DNA of 26,021 bases, taken from CAKSQF01 sp051867925. Its GTDB lineage: Bacteria > Bacillota > Clostridia > Oscillospirales > CAG-272. Where the stretch lies: assembly GCA_051867925.1 (NCBI GenBank), contig JBJDZI010000002.1, positions 1 through 26,021 of the forward strand. The letters are read 5' to 3'. Position numbers and translations under genes: made by a program. The notes under the pieces are model-generated. The model searched no databases. It saw only the letters and a list, made by a program, of their open reading frames with translations, and was not told the DNA's origin. Positions 14,490 to 21,254 of this stretch are shown one piece after another. Within the stretch, counting starts at the first letter, position 1. Each line of letters opens with the position of its first letter.

Positions 14490-15275
14490 TCAGTCCTCCT
14501 TCACGCCCAGCGCTTCTGCCAGCAGTTCGGTAAAGTAAACCACGGGCAGGTCTTCCGTGCCGTTCTTCTGCAGGTTGTACAGGCAGAGGGGGCAAGCGGT
14601 GATGACCATCTCCGCCCCTGCCATCTTGGCGCTGCGCAGGACGTTATTGCTCTTCTTGGCGGCGATGGATTTGTCCTCCAGCGTGATGTAACCGCCGCAG
14701 CATTCGTTGCGGTAGGGGTAGATCACAGGCGTGGCGCCGATGGCGCGGATGAAATCCTCGATGATGCGGGGATTTTCGGGATTGTCCATCGCCATCACCT
14801 TACCGGGACGGAGCAGGAGACATCCGTAATATGCGGCAATTTTCTTGCCTTTCAGAGGATTTACGACCTTTTTCGCCAGTTCGTCGAAGCCCACCGTATC
14901 GCGGAGCATCTCCAGATAATGGATCACCTTGGTCTCTCCGTGGTAGGGGGTATCCAATTTCATGTAATTGTTTGCCTTCATGGCGAAGGTCTCGTCCTTT
15001 GCCATAGCGGCGTTGGTGCGCTTGATCACATTGTGGCAAGCGGAGCAAAGGGTCACCAGATCCTGTCCCTTGTCGCGGGCTTCTGCCAGCGCGCGAACCG
15101 AGGAGAGCTTGGTAGCGATCTCGTCGGATGCGCTGGTGAAGGCACCGCCGCAGCACTGCCAGTTTTCGATCTCTTCCAGAGTGATCCCCAGCGCCTCAGC
15201 GGCTTTTCTGCCGTATTTGTCCAGCTCTTTCGCCTTGGTCTTCAGCGTACAGCCGGGATAGTAACTAACTTTCAT
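14490..15275 (-). CDS. hdrB: HdrB, noncubane iron-sulfur CCG-domain subunit
   Basis: This 261-aa protein has two complete CCG domains. The first uses C9, C41, C42, C77, C80; the second uses C152, C192, C193, C228, C231. Such motifs build the paired noncubane [4Fe-4S] clusters that cleave disulfides in methanogen HdrB. In bacteria lacking CoM and CoB the natural partner is uncertain: DsrC-like proteins are proposed for sulfate reducers, but no dsrC is visible here. The neighbouring soluble fumarate reductase suggests it as a direct or indirect acceptor, which is inference. AAAGGAG precedes the start, and 19 nt separate it from fumC. Confidence 0.92.
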   Translation of the reverse strand: MKVSYYPGCTLKTKAKELDKYGRKAAEALGITLEEIENWQCCGGAFTSASDEIATKLSSVRALAEARDKGQDLVTLCSACHNVIKRTNAAMAKDETFAMKANNYMKLDTPYHGETKVIHYLEMLRDTVGFDELAKKVVNPLKGKKIAAYYGCLLLRPGKVMAMDNPENPRIIEDFIRAIGATPVIYPYRNECCGGYITLEDKSIAAKKSNNVLRSAKMAGAEMVITACPLCLYNLQKNGTEDLPVVYFTELLAEALGVKED

Positions 15276-15294
15276 GTACGGTCTCCTTTCTGGC

Positions 15295-16671
15295 TCAGAC
15301 CATTTCTTCGGGGTGGAACACCTCGTCGAAACGTTCGGCGGTGAGGAAGCCCAATGCCACGCAGGCTTCCTTCAGGGAGATGTTCTCCTTGTAAGCCTTC
15401 TTGGCGGTCTTGGCGGCGTTCTCGTAGCCGATATAGGGGTTCAGCGCGGTCACCAGCATCAGGGAGTTGTGGAGATTGTGGTGCATCTTCTCACGGTTTG
15501 CCTTGATACCGACGGCGCAGTTGTGGTTGAAGGAGAGAATTGCCTCGGTCAGCAGACGGGCGGACTGGAGGAAATTGTAGGAGGTAACGGGCATGAACAC
15601 GTTCAGCTCAAAGTTACCCTGAGAAGCCGCCATACCTACTGCCACGTCGTTGCCCATCACCTGTACAGCCACCATGGTCAGTGCCTCGCACTGGGTGGGG
15701 TTGACCTTACCGGGCATAATGGAGGAGCCGGGCTCGTTTTCGGGAATGAAGATCTCGCCCAGACCGTCTCGGGGACCGGAAGCCAGCCAACGAACGTCGT
15801 TGGCGATCTTCATGAGATCTGCCGCCAGCGCCTTCATGGCACCGTGGGCAAAGACGATCTCATCCTTGGAGGTCAGCGCGTGGAACTTGTTGGATGCGGT
15901 GACGAAGGTCTTGCCGGTCAATTGAGAAACCGCCTCTGCAACCTTCACGTCAAAGCCCTTGGGCGTATTCAGACCGGTACCCACTGCGGTGCCGCCCAGC
16001 GCCAGCTCCTTCAGCTCGGGGAGAGCGATCTGAAGCAGTTTCTTGTCCTTCTCCAAAGAAGCGCGCCAGCCGGAGATCTCCTGACTGAATTTGATGGGGG
16101 TAGCGTCCTGCAGATGGGTTCTGCCCGACTTGACGATGCCCTCGTTCTCGGCTTCCAGACGATTGAAGGTCTCGATCAGCACGTCGATGGCGGGGATCAG
16201 CTTATCCTCGATGGCGATGACCGCAGAGATGTGCATTGCGGTGGGGTAGGTGTCGTTGGAGGACTGGCTCATATTGATGTCATCGTTGGGGTGGAGCAAT
16301 TTCTTGCCTGCGATCTCGTTGCCGCGGTTGGCAATGACCTCGTTGGCGTTCATGTTGGACTGAGTGCCGGAGCCTGTTTGCCAAACTACCAGCGGAAAGT
16401 GATCGTTGAGGGATCCGCTGATCACCTCGTCGCAAGCCGCAGAAATAGCCGCCAGCTTTTCGTCGGTCATCTTTTCGGGCTTCAGCGCGTTGTTTGCCAT
16501 AGCCGCCGCCTTTTTCAGGATGCCGAAGGCGTGGGTAATCTCGCGAGGCATGGTCTCAATGCCTACGCCGATGGGGAAATTTTCCTTGGAGCGCTGGGTC
16601 TGGGCTGCCCAATATTTGTCGGCAGGCACCTTGACCTCGCCCATGGAATCATGTTCAATACGGTATTCCAT
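15295..16671 (-). CDS. fumC: Class II fumarate hydratase
   Basis: This 458-aa enzyme interconverts malate and fumarate without an iron-sulfur cluster. Family landmarks in order: GSGTQSNMNANEVIANR (about 101-117), SSNDTYPTAMH (about 137-147), GRTHLQDATP with the catalytic-site His H186, and the signature GSSIMPGKVNP in the central part, containing the catalytic Ser loop. Length is that of FumC. AspA (aspartate ammonia-lyase) is a close relative that also yields fumarate. The combination with malate dehydrogenase and the HLQDATP motif favours fumarase, but I cannot exclude aspartase by eye. Stop of the upstream mdh is 26 nt away. Confidence 0.88.
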   Translation of the reverse strand: MEYRIEHDSMGEVKVPADKYWAAQTQRSKENFPIGVGIETMPREITHAFGILKKAAAMANNALKPEKMTDEKLAAISAACDEVISGSLNDHFPLVVWQTGSGTQSNMNANEVIANRGNEIAGKKLLHPNDDINMSQSSNDTYPTAMHISAVIAIEDKLIPAIDVLIETFNRLEAENEGIVKSGRTHLQDATPIKFSQEISGWRASLEKDKKLLQIALPELKELALGGTAVGTGLNTPKGFDVKVAEAVSQLTGKTFVTASNKFHALTSKDEIVFAHGAMKALAADLMKIANDVRWLASGPRDGLGEIFIPENEPGSSIMPGKVNPTQCEALTMVAVQVMGNDVAVGMAASQGNFELNVFMPVTSYNFLQSARLLTEAILSFNHNCAVGIKANREKMHHNLHNSLMLVTALNPYIGYENAAKTAKKAYKENISLKEACVALGFLTAERFDEVFHPEEMV

Positions 16672-16697
16672 TCTTATATCCTTTCAGAGCAATGGGA

Positions 16698-17648
16698 TTA
16701 GGTGAAGTCGATCTGATCAATGACGTTCTTCAGACACTGTGCGCTGTTCCGGAGACGGGCAGTCTCTTCCTCGGTGAGGGGAGTCAGCACCTTGCCGCAA
16801 ACACCGTCTCTGCCGATGATGGTCAGAGTGGACAGACACACGTCGTCGATTCCGTACTCGCCATGCATCATGGAGGACACGGTCATCGCGGTCTCTGCAC
16901 CGTTCAGAATGTTGCGCACGATATGGCTGGTGGAGACGGCGATAGCGTAGTTGGTCACACCCTTGCGCGCGATGATCTGACCGCCGGACTTGCGGACGTG
17001 CTGTTCCACGTATTCGTGATCCAGCGGAGGCTGATCGGGCTTGTCATCCTTCAGGCAGGCCTGATACTGATCCACGTTGACGTTGGAAATATTGGCAAGA
17101 GACCACGGTACGAAGGAGGAGTCGCCGTGTTCACCGTAAACGTATGCGTGGACGTTTGCTTCATTGATATTATAATATTCAGCCAGATAGGAACGCAGAC
17201 GCGCGGTATCCAGCGTAGTGCCGGAGCCAATGACGTGATGCTCGGGAAGACCGGAATACTTGCAGAACTGATACGTGATAATATCAACGGGGTTGCCGAC
17301 CACGATGTAGATGGCATCGGGTGCCGCCGCCGCGATCTGAGGAATGACGGAACTTGCGATCTTCACGTTGGTCTTGGTCAGATCCAGACGGGTCTGACCG
17401 GGCTTTCTGCCGACGCCGGAGGTCAGGATCACGATGTCGGAGCCCTTGGCATCTTCATAATTGCCTGCGTAAATGTTGACGGGATAGCTGAAGGGAGTAC
17501 CCTGACGGATATCCATTGCCTCACCCAGCGCCTTTTCTTCGTTGATGTCGATGATAACAATCTCCGAAACGATGCCCTGTACCGCTAAGGTATAGGCGAT
17601 GGTGGAACCTACGCTGCCGGCTCCGATGATTGTGACTTTGTTGCTCAT
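16698..17648 (-). CDS. mdh: LDH-like malate dehydrogenase (NAD-dependent)
   Basis: This 316-aa 2-hydroxyacid dehydrogenase is of the LDH/MDH superfamily. The NAD site is IGAGSVGS (8-15), with Asp34 at the end of beta-2 favouring NAD over NADP. Catalytic residues are R87, D147, R150 and H174 (GEHGDSS). The substrate-specificity position, Gln102 in lactate dehydrogenases (GANQKPGETR), is Arg81 here (GVGRKPGQTR). That is the residue that defines malate dehydrogenases by pairing with the second carboxylate of oxaloacetate. Much of the rest is LDH-like, so automated annotation may call it L-lactate dehydrogenase. It is the first gene of the operon, has AAGGAG 8-9 nt upstream, and is followed by fumC, which supports malate chemistry. 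Confidence 0.83.
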   Translation of the reverse strand: MSNKVTIIGAGSVGSTIAYTLAVQGIVSEIVIIDINEEKALGEAMDIRQGTPFSYPVNIYAGNYEDAKGSDIVILTSGVGRKPGQTRLDLTKTNVKIASSVIPQIAAAAPDAIYIVVGNPVDIITYQFCKYSGLPEHHVIGSGTTLDTARLRSYLAEYYNINEANVHAYVYGEHGDSSFVPWSLANISNVNVDQYQACLKDDKPDQPPLDHEYVEQHVRKSGGQIIARKGVTNYAIAVSTSHIVRNILNGAETAMTVSSMMHGEYGIDDVCLSTLTIIGRDGVCGKVLTPLTEEETARLRNSAQCLKNVIDQIDFT

Positions 17649-17722
17649 TTTATAACTCCTTCACTTTATAATGGACTGTTTATGAGGGATTTTGCGATTT
17701 TGTCCGCAAATATCCGTTTACT

Positions 17723-17751
17723 ATTATAGCAATAAATAAAGTTTTATTGAA
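17723..17751 (-). promoter_or_regulatory. Candidate promoter of the mdh-to-nfnB operon
   Basis: On the minus strand a perfect TATAAT (17728-17723) lies 17 nt after TTCAAT (17751-17746), a weak -35. Transcription would start near 17716, leaving a leader of about 68 nt. The leader contains a short hairpin, TTTGCG and CGCAAA. A second candidate, TTGATA (17779-17774) with 17 nt to TACTAT, overlaps the adjacent palindrome. Which is used cannot be decided from sequence. Confidence 0.6.
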
Positions 17752-17770
17752 TAGTAAAATATGAATATGA

Positions 17771-17790
17771 TTATATCAATATTGATATAA
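17771..17790. promoter_or_regulatory. Perfect 20-bp palindrome, candidate operator
   Basis: The sequence ttatatcaatattgatataa is its own reverse complement over 20 bp. Its centre lies about 64 nt upstream of the predicted operon start, a position typical of class I activators, and it overlaps an alternative -35. It does not match Rex (TTGTTAA-N4-TTAACAA) or FNR (TTGAT-N4-ATCAA) sites. The binding factor is unknown. Confidence 0.55.
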
Positions 17791-17938
17791 TTCCCCGTCA
17801 AAAGGGATTTTTTGCAGTAAATTTCGGCTGCAAACCGTCTTTTTTCGGTGTCTGCGCATGAATGCATACAACCTTCGGCAAAAATGGATGGAATTTTCGT
17901 TTTTTCGACGAACTGCCCCGAAATCGCTCTGCAGACTA

Positions 17939-17967
17939 TTGACAAATCATCATTTTTCAGTTATCAT
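17939..17967 (+). promoter_or_regulatory. Promoter of the mutarotase-marR-eamA genes
   Basis: TTGACA (17939-17944), a 17-nt spacer and TATCAT (17962-17967) form a near-consensus sigma-A promoter, starting transcription about 30 nt before the first ATG. The remaining DNA between the two divergent promoters (roughly 17791-17938) is AT-rich and carries no gene I can support. Confidence 0.8.
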
Positions 17968-18002
17968 ATATGTTACATCACCATTGCGCATCGGAGGCAA
18001 AA

Positions 18003-18902
18003 ATGCATACCACGGCAGATTCTTTTCTCATAAAAAGCGGTGATCTTACCGCCGTCATCGCCCGCCGCGGCGGCGAACTGCGTTCTCTCTGCGACCGTGA
18101 AACCGAGTGGATCTGGCAGGGCGATCCCGCCTATTGGAGCGGCAGTGCGCCCCTGCTCTTCCCTTTCTGCGGACGGGTGAAGGAAGGCGTCTATCGCTGG
18201 CAGGGGCAGAACTATCCCATGCCCATCCACGGATTTTTGTCCGAAGCAAAGCTGACTGCCACCGAGTATAGCGAGGATTCTCTGACGCTGACTCTTGCCG
18301 ATACCCCTGAGACCCGGGCGATCTATCCCTTCGCCTTTGGGCTTTCCCTCTGTTATCATTTGTCTGCCAATGCGCTCTCCCTCACTGCCACGGTGACGGC
18401 AGGCGACACGGGGCTTCCCTTCTCCTTCGGTGCCCATCCCGGCTTCCGACTGCCTTTTGGGGAGAACGGATTCGGCGATGCCTTTCTGCGGTTTGACTCC
18501 CCCGCCCCGCTCACCCGCGTTGTGATCACCGAGAACGGTCTGCTGGGCGACGGACGGGTGGTATTTCCCCTGCGGGGCAATGATTTTCCCCTCTCCCCCG
18601 ATCTTGCGGGCGGATGCGGCATCTTTTTTGAGGTTGCCGAAGGGAGGCGGGCGGTGACGCTCTCGGCGTCCGCGCTCCCCCGCGATCTGCGGGTGGAATT
18701 TGCCGATTTTCCTGTGCTGGGGCTGTGGCACGCGGAAGGCGCGCCCTATCTTTGCATCGAGCCTTGGCAGGGACTGCCCGCTCCCGCCGACGCGCCCACC
18801 GATCTTGCGAACAAGCCCGCCACCGTCTGTCTGGCTCCCGCCGAGCAAAAGCAGTTTGACCTACGAATCATTCTTCAGCAGAAAGGAAACCCTCATGTAT
18901 AA
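18003..18902 (+). CDS. Aldose 1-epimerase (galactose mutarotase) family protein, LacX-like
   Basis: This 299-aa cytoplasmic protein has the mutarotase beta-sandwich pattern. It has an N-terminal GGELRSL, then WQGDPAYWSGSAPLLFPFCGRV (in two parts), PIHGFL, the conserved GAHPGF with the sugar-binding His, and a C-terminal CIEPWQGLPAPAD. These fit the LacX-like aldose epimerase subgroup rather than classical GalM. It would interconvert sugar anomers; the substrate is not determinable. ATG 18003 was chosen for GGAGG 5 nt upstream and its fit to the promoter. The gene overlaps marR by 8 nt, so the two are probably cotranslated. Base composition is GC-rich like the operon genes. Confidence 0.85.
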   Translation: MHTTADSFLIKSGDLTAVIARRGGELRSLCDRETEWIWQGDPAYWSGSAPLLFPFCGRVKEGVYRWQGQNYPMPIHGFLSEAKLTATEYSEDSLTLTLADTPETRAIYPFAFGLSLCYHLSANALSLTATVTAGDTGLPFSFGAHPGFRLPFGENGFGDAFLRFDSPAPLTRVVITENGLLGDGRVVFPLRGNDFPLSPDLAGGCGIFFEVAEGRRAVTLSASALPRDLRVEFADFPVLGLWHAEGAPYLCIEPWQGLPAPADAPTDLANKPATVCLAPAEQKQFDLRIILQQKGNPHV

Positions 18903-19350
18903 CGATCACTTGGAGCAATTCACCCTCACTCTTGCCGACGTGTTGAAATCCATCAAAAAAATCAAAGACAAGCGGATGAACGCCTACGGTCTGCGCAGCA
19001 GTCATGTGATCGTGCTGTACGTACTGGGGCGCACGCCCGAAGGAATGACCCCTGCCGAACTGGCAGAGGCAGGAGACGTGGACAAAGCGTTGATTTCCCG
19101 CATTGTGGCGGAACTGACCGAAAAGGGCTTCGTCACCGCCGTCAACATCGGTGGCAGACGCTACAAAGCCCGCCTGCGCCTGACGCCCGCCGGGGAGGAA
19201 CTTGCCGTTTACATCAGCACGACGGTAGCCGAGATCCAACACCAAGTCAGCGGTGACATCCCCGCACAGGATCTGGAGGTCTTCTACCGCACGCTCTTCA
19301 CGCTGCAAAAGGGGTTCCGCAAACTGGCGGATGCCGACGACGCGGAGTGA
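18895..19350 (+). CDS. MarR-family transcriptional regulator
   Basis: This 151-aa protein matches MarR length and layout: an N-terminal dimerisation helix, then a winged helix with MTPAELAEAGDVDKALISRIVAELTEKG (in two parts, about 51-78) as helix-turn-helix and GGRRYKARLRLTPAG as the wing. The start ATG 18895 lies within the end of the mutarotase gene and has AAAGGA 7-8 nt upstream. It likely regulates its own operon, including the transporter 15 nt downstream. The ligand is unknown; a metal or small toxic compound is plausible given the neighbour. Confidence 0.85.
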   Translation: MYNDHLEQFTLTLADVLKSIKKIKDKRMNAYGLRSSHVIVLYVLGRTPEGMTPAELAEAGDVDKALISRIVAELTEKGFVTAVNIGGRRYKARLRLTPAGEELAVYISTTVAEIQHQVSGDIPAQDLEVFYRTLFTLQKGFRKLADADDAE

Positions 19351-19365
19351 AAGGAATATTTGAAA

Positions 19366-20427
19366 ATGAACAGAAACAAACGCAAAACCGCCACATTGTT
19401 GGCAGTTGCCGCCGCCGCATTATACGCCGTAAACATTCCTCTGTCCAAGCTGCTGCTTGACAGGATTTCGTCCACAATGCTGGCGGCGTTCCTTTATTTA
19501 GGAGCGGGGATTGGTATGGGCATCGTCTTGCTGTGCCAAAAAGCTGTGGGACGTTCAGACCAAAGTGAGCCGCTGGCCCGCAAGGAACTTCCCTATACCG
19601 TTGCGATGGTACTGCTCGACATCGCCGCACCCATCCTGCTGATGGCAGGAATCGCCCGAACCGGTTCTACCCACGTTTCTCTGCTGAACAATTTCGAAAT
19701 CGTTGCCACCTCGTTGATCGCGCTGATCATTTTTCGGGAAGTGATCTCCCGCAAATTATGGATCGCCATCGGATTGATCGTCGCCGCCAGCCTTTTGCTG
19801 AGCTTTGAAGGCACCGACAGCCTGTCGTTCAACGAAGGGTCGCTTCTGGCGTTGGATGCCTGCCTGTGCTGGGGATTTGAAAACAACTGCACGCGCAAGA
19901 TCAGCAATAAAAATGCCAAAGAGATCGTCTTCATCAAGGGCATTGGTTCGGGGCTGGGCAGTTTGCTCATCGCACTCTTCATCGGGGATGACTTTCCGTC
20001 GGTTTGGCTCATCCTTGCCGCATTTGCACTGGGATTTGTAGCATACGGGCTGAGTATTCTCTGTTACATTCTGGCGCAAAAGGATCTGGGCGCCGCCAAA
20101 ACCAGCGCGTACTACTCCATTGCACCTTTTCTGGGCGTGTTGTTCGGTATACTTCTGCTGGGAGAGCGCCCCGGACTGCAATTTTTCGCGGCGTTGACAC
20201 TTATGATCGTCGCTACCGTACTGATCGCGCGGGACACCGTCTCGCTCCAACACGAGCATCTCCACACGCACACCCACACCCATGCGCATCGACACGGTGA
20301 CTTGGTGCATACCCATCCGCACGAACATACGCACACCCACAGTCACGTGCACACCGGCGAAGAGACTGCACACACCCACTCCCACGATGAGGACTGTTTC
20401 CCCGATCATATCCACTCTCACACATAA
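19366..20427 (+). CDS. EamA/DMT-superfamily transporter with histidine-rich C-terminal tail
   Basis: This 353-aa inner-membrane protein has about ten hydrophobic segments in two EamA-type halves. Typical features are AVNIPLSKLLL near the start, GSTHVSLLNNFEIVATSLIALIIFREVISRKLW ending half one (in two parts), and AAKTSAYYSIAPFLGVLFGILLLGERP ending half two. After the last helix comes a tail of about 60 residues with about 22 histidines, alternating with Thr, Glu, Ser and Asp (HTHTHTHAHRH; HEHTHTHSHVH). Such tails bind Zn, Ni, Co or Cu. DMT proteins usually export metabolites, so a metal-related role is inference. ATG 19366 is preferred over an upstream TTG because AAGGA lies 10 nt before it. 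Translation is likely coupled to marR. Confidence 0.85.
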   Translation: MNRNKRKTATLLAVAAAALYAVNIPLSKLLLDRISSTMLAAFLYLGAGIGMGIVLLCQKAVGRSDQSEPLARKELPYTVAMVLLDIAAPILLMAGIARTGSTHVSLLNNFEIVATSLIALIIFREVISRKLWIAIGLIVAASLLLSFEGTDSLSFNEGSLLALDACLCWGFENNCTRKISNKNAKEIVFIKGIGSGLGSLLIALFIGDDFPSVWLILAAFALGFVAYGLSILCYILAQKDLGAAKTSAYYSIAPFLGVLFGILLLGERPGLQFFAALTLMIVATVLIARDTVSLQHEHLHTHTHTHAHRHGDLVHTHPHEHTHTHSHVHTGEETAHTHSHDEDCFPDHIHSHT

Positions 20428-20550
20428 TCCCCGGCAGTATCCAATCAATCCCAACCACCGGTAAACCGGTGGTTGGATCAGCCCCTTTCAGGGCAAATAC
20501 AGGCAAAGCCCTGAAAGGGGCACAGAAGTTTGCCACCGCATTACAATCTC

Positions 20551-20582
20551 AGACAGCCGCTCACGTGCGGCTGTCTGTTTTT
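20551..20582 (+). terminator. Terminator inside the IS200 remnant
   Basis: AGACAGCCGC (20551-20560) pairs perfectly with GCGGCTGTCT (20567-20576), followed by GTTTTT on the plus strand. It would stop transcripts reading out of the EamA operon before they run antisense through tnpA. That fits the known self-insulation of IS200 elements, and it may now be the operon's terminator. Confidence 0.75.
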
Positions 20583-20584
20583 GC

Positions 20585-20854
20585 CTACTTATTCTTGTTA
20601 CCCGTAAACGGGTCGGTGTACTCCTTTATGCTCGTTTGACCTGCGGCATGATCTTCCCCTAACTGATTTCTGATGTATTCCGCAATCACTTTTTTATTCT
20701 TTCCGATGTCTTTTCTCAATGTACCATATATCCCTTTTCTCCTATACTTCGGTACATAGGCGATATGATACCGACACCTGTATTTACTGTGGGCAGTACT
20801 TTTATCTCGTTGCTCTCTTTTTTCACGGTCAAACCTCCTTGTATTTTGTAACAC
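20585..20854 (-). pseudogene. tnpA: Truncated, frameshifted IS200 transposase (TnpA)
   Basis: The frame reads THE N-terminal HSKYRCRYHIAYVPKYRRKGIYG and KDIG, then runs directly into KNKKVIAEYIRNQL...LTKEY-like tail ending in DPFTG. Normal IS200 TnpA is about 150 aa. Here the central block with the catalytic HUH motif is missing, while the Tyr helix with the Y-x3-Q motif (EYIRNQ) remains. The good ribosome site AAGGAGG (20840-20834) precedes GTG 20826 followed by six A's, but that start is out of phase with the transposase frame by one base. A single-base loss in the A-run would explain this. It cannot encode an active enzyme. Confidence 0.85.
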
Positions 20855-21001
20855 GGCGTCAAACCCTGTTCAGTATACTTGGTGGTTTATCTTTTGCAAT
20901 CCTTTTTCTTTTGGGTTTGCATTCAGCTCGCCCTATTTGTTTTTACTAAAGCGTTTTTCGTTTCCCCGGTAGAACCGGAGGTTTATTTTGGGTACCAAAA
21001 A

Positions 21002-21034
21002 ACAGTGTCTGAGAGATTAACTCTCAGACACTGT
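21002..21034. repeat. 33-bp palindromic hairpin, copy 1
   Basis: The sequence ACAGTGTCTGAGAG, loop ATTAA, CTCTCAGACACTGT is a perfect 14-bp stem. An identical copy lies 199 bp to the right in the same orientation. It abuts the left end of the IS200 remnant, so it may be a target or a terminator-like element captured beside it. Confidence 0.85.
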
Positions 21035-21041
21035 GTAGCGC

Positions 21042-21192
21042 GTCGAAAAAGTCTTTCAGAAAATCGAGAGGAGGGCGAAACCATCTCATACGCCGAAGTT
21101 TTCGTAGCTGTCGCGTAGCGACTGCTACACTCCTCCTCGAGCTCTCCACCCACTTCCTTGGCTGACGGCTTTCTAAAATTATAGTTTTTCGA
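21042..21192. repeat. 151-bp inverted-repeat element (MITE-like)
   Basis: The ends are GTCGAAAAA (21042-21050) and TTTTTCGAC (21184-21192). Nested inside are GAGGAGG (21068-21074) with CCTCCTC (21132-21138), and a central hairpin GTAGCTGTCGC-GTA-GCGACTGCTAC (21104-21128) with one mismatch. The whole unit could fold as one branched hairpin. It has no ribosome site or known domain. I read it as a non-autonomous repeat or structured RNA element rather than a gene. Confidence 0.55.
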
Positions 21193-21200
21193 CAGTCTGA

Positions 21201-21233
21201 ACAGTGTCTGAGAGATTAACTCTCAGACACTGT
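21201..21233. repeat. 33-bp palindromic hairpin, copy 2
   Basis: This is identical to the copy at 21002-21034. Here it is additionally nested inside a wider inverted repeat, AATTATAGTTT (21177-21187) and AAACTATAATT (21244-21254). Only two copies exist, so this is not a CRISPR array. Confidence 0.85.
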
Positions 21234-21254
21234 GAAATCCGACAAACTATAATT

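Larger units (their letters stand above)
20451..20995 (-). mobile_element. Internally deleted IS200/IS605-family element
   Basis: The element is about 0.55 kb, with approximate ends. At its right end (low coordinates) are a perfect 11-bp hairpin CCAACCACCGG/CCGGTGGTTGG (20451-20476) and a 14-bp stem GCCCCTTTCAGGGC (20481-20494) with its complement (20508-20521). At its left end is CCCCGGT (20964-20970) with ACCGGAGG (20974-20981). Between them lies a remnant of the Y1-transposase gene tnpA. No tnpB is present. It sits only 23 nt after the EamA transporter stop. With intact-looking subterminal hairpins but no usable transposase it resembles a MITE-like derivative mobilisable in trans. Confidence 0.75.

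Noticed and set aside
17724..17945. A 73-codon minus-strand frame upstream of mdh
   Set aside because: It covers the palindrome and both promoters, has no ribosome site, and ends in AT-rich translation.
21002..21233. CRISPR-like repeats
   Set aside because: There are only two copies, spaced 199 bp apart by a structured element. The repeats are fully palindromic and no cas genes are nearby.
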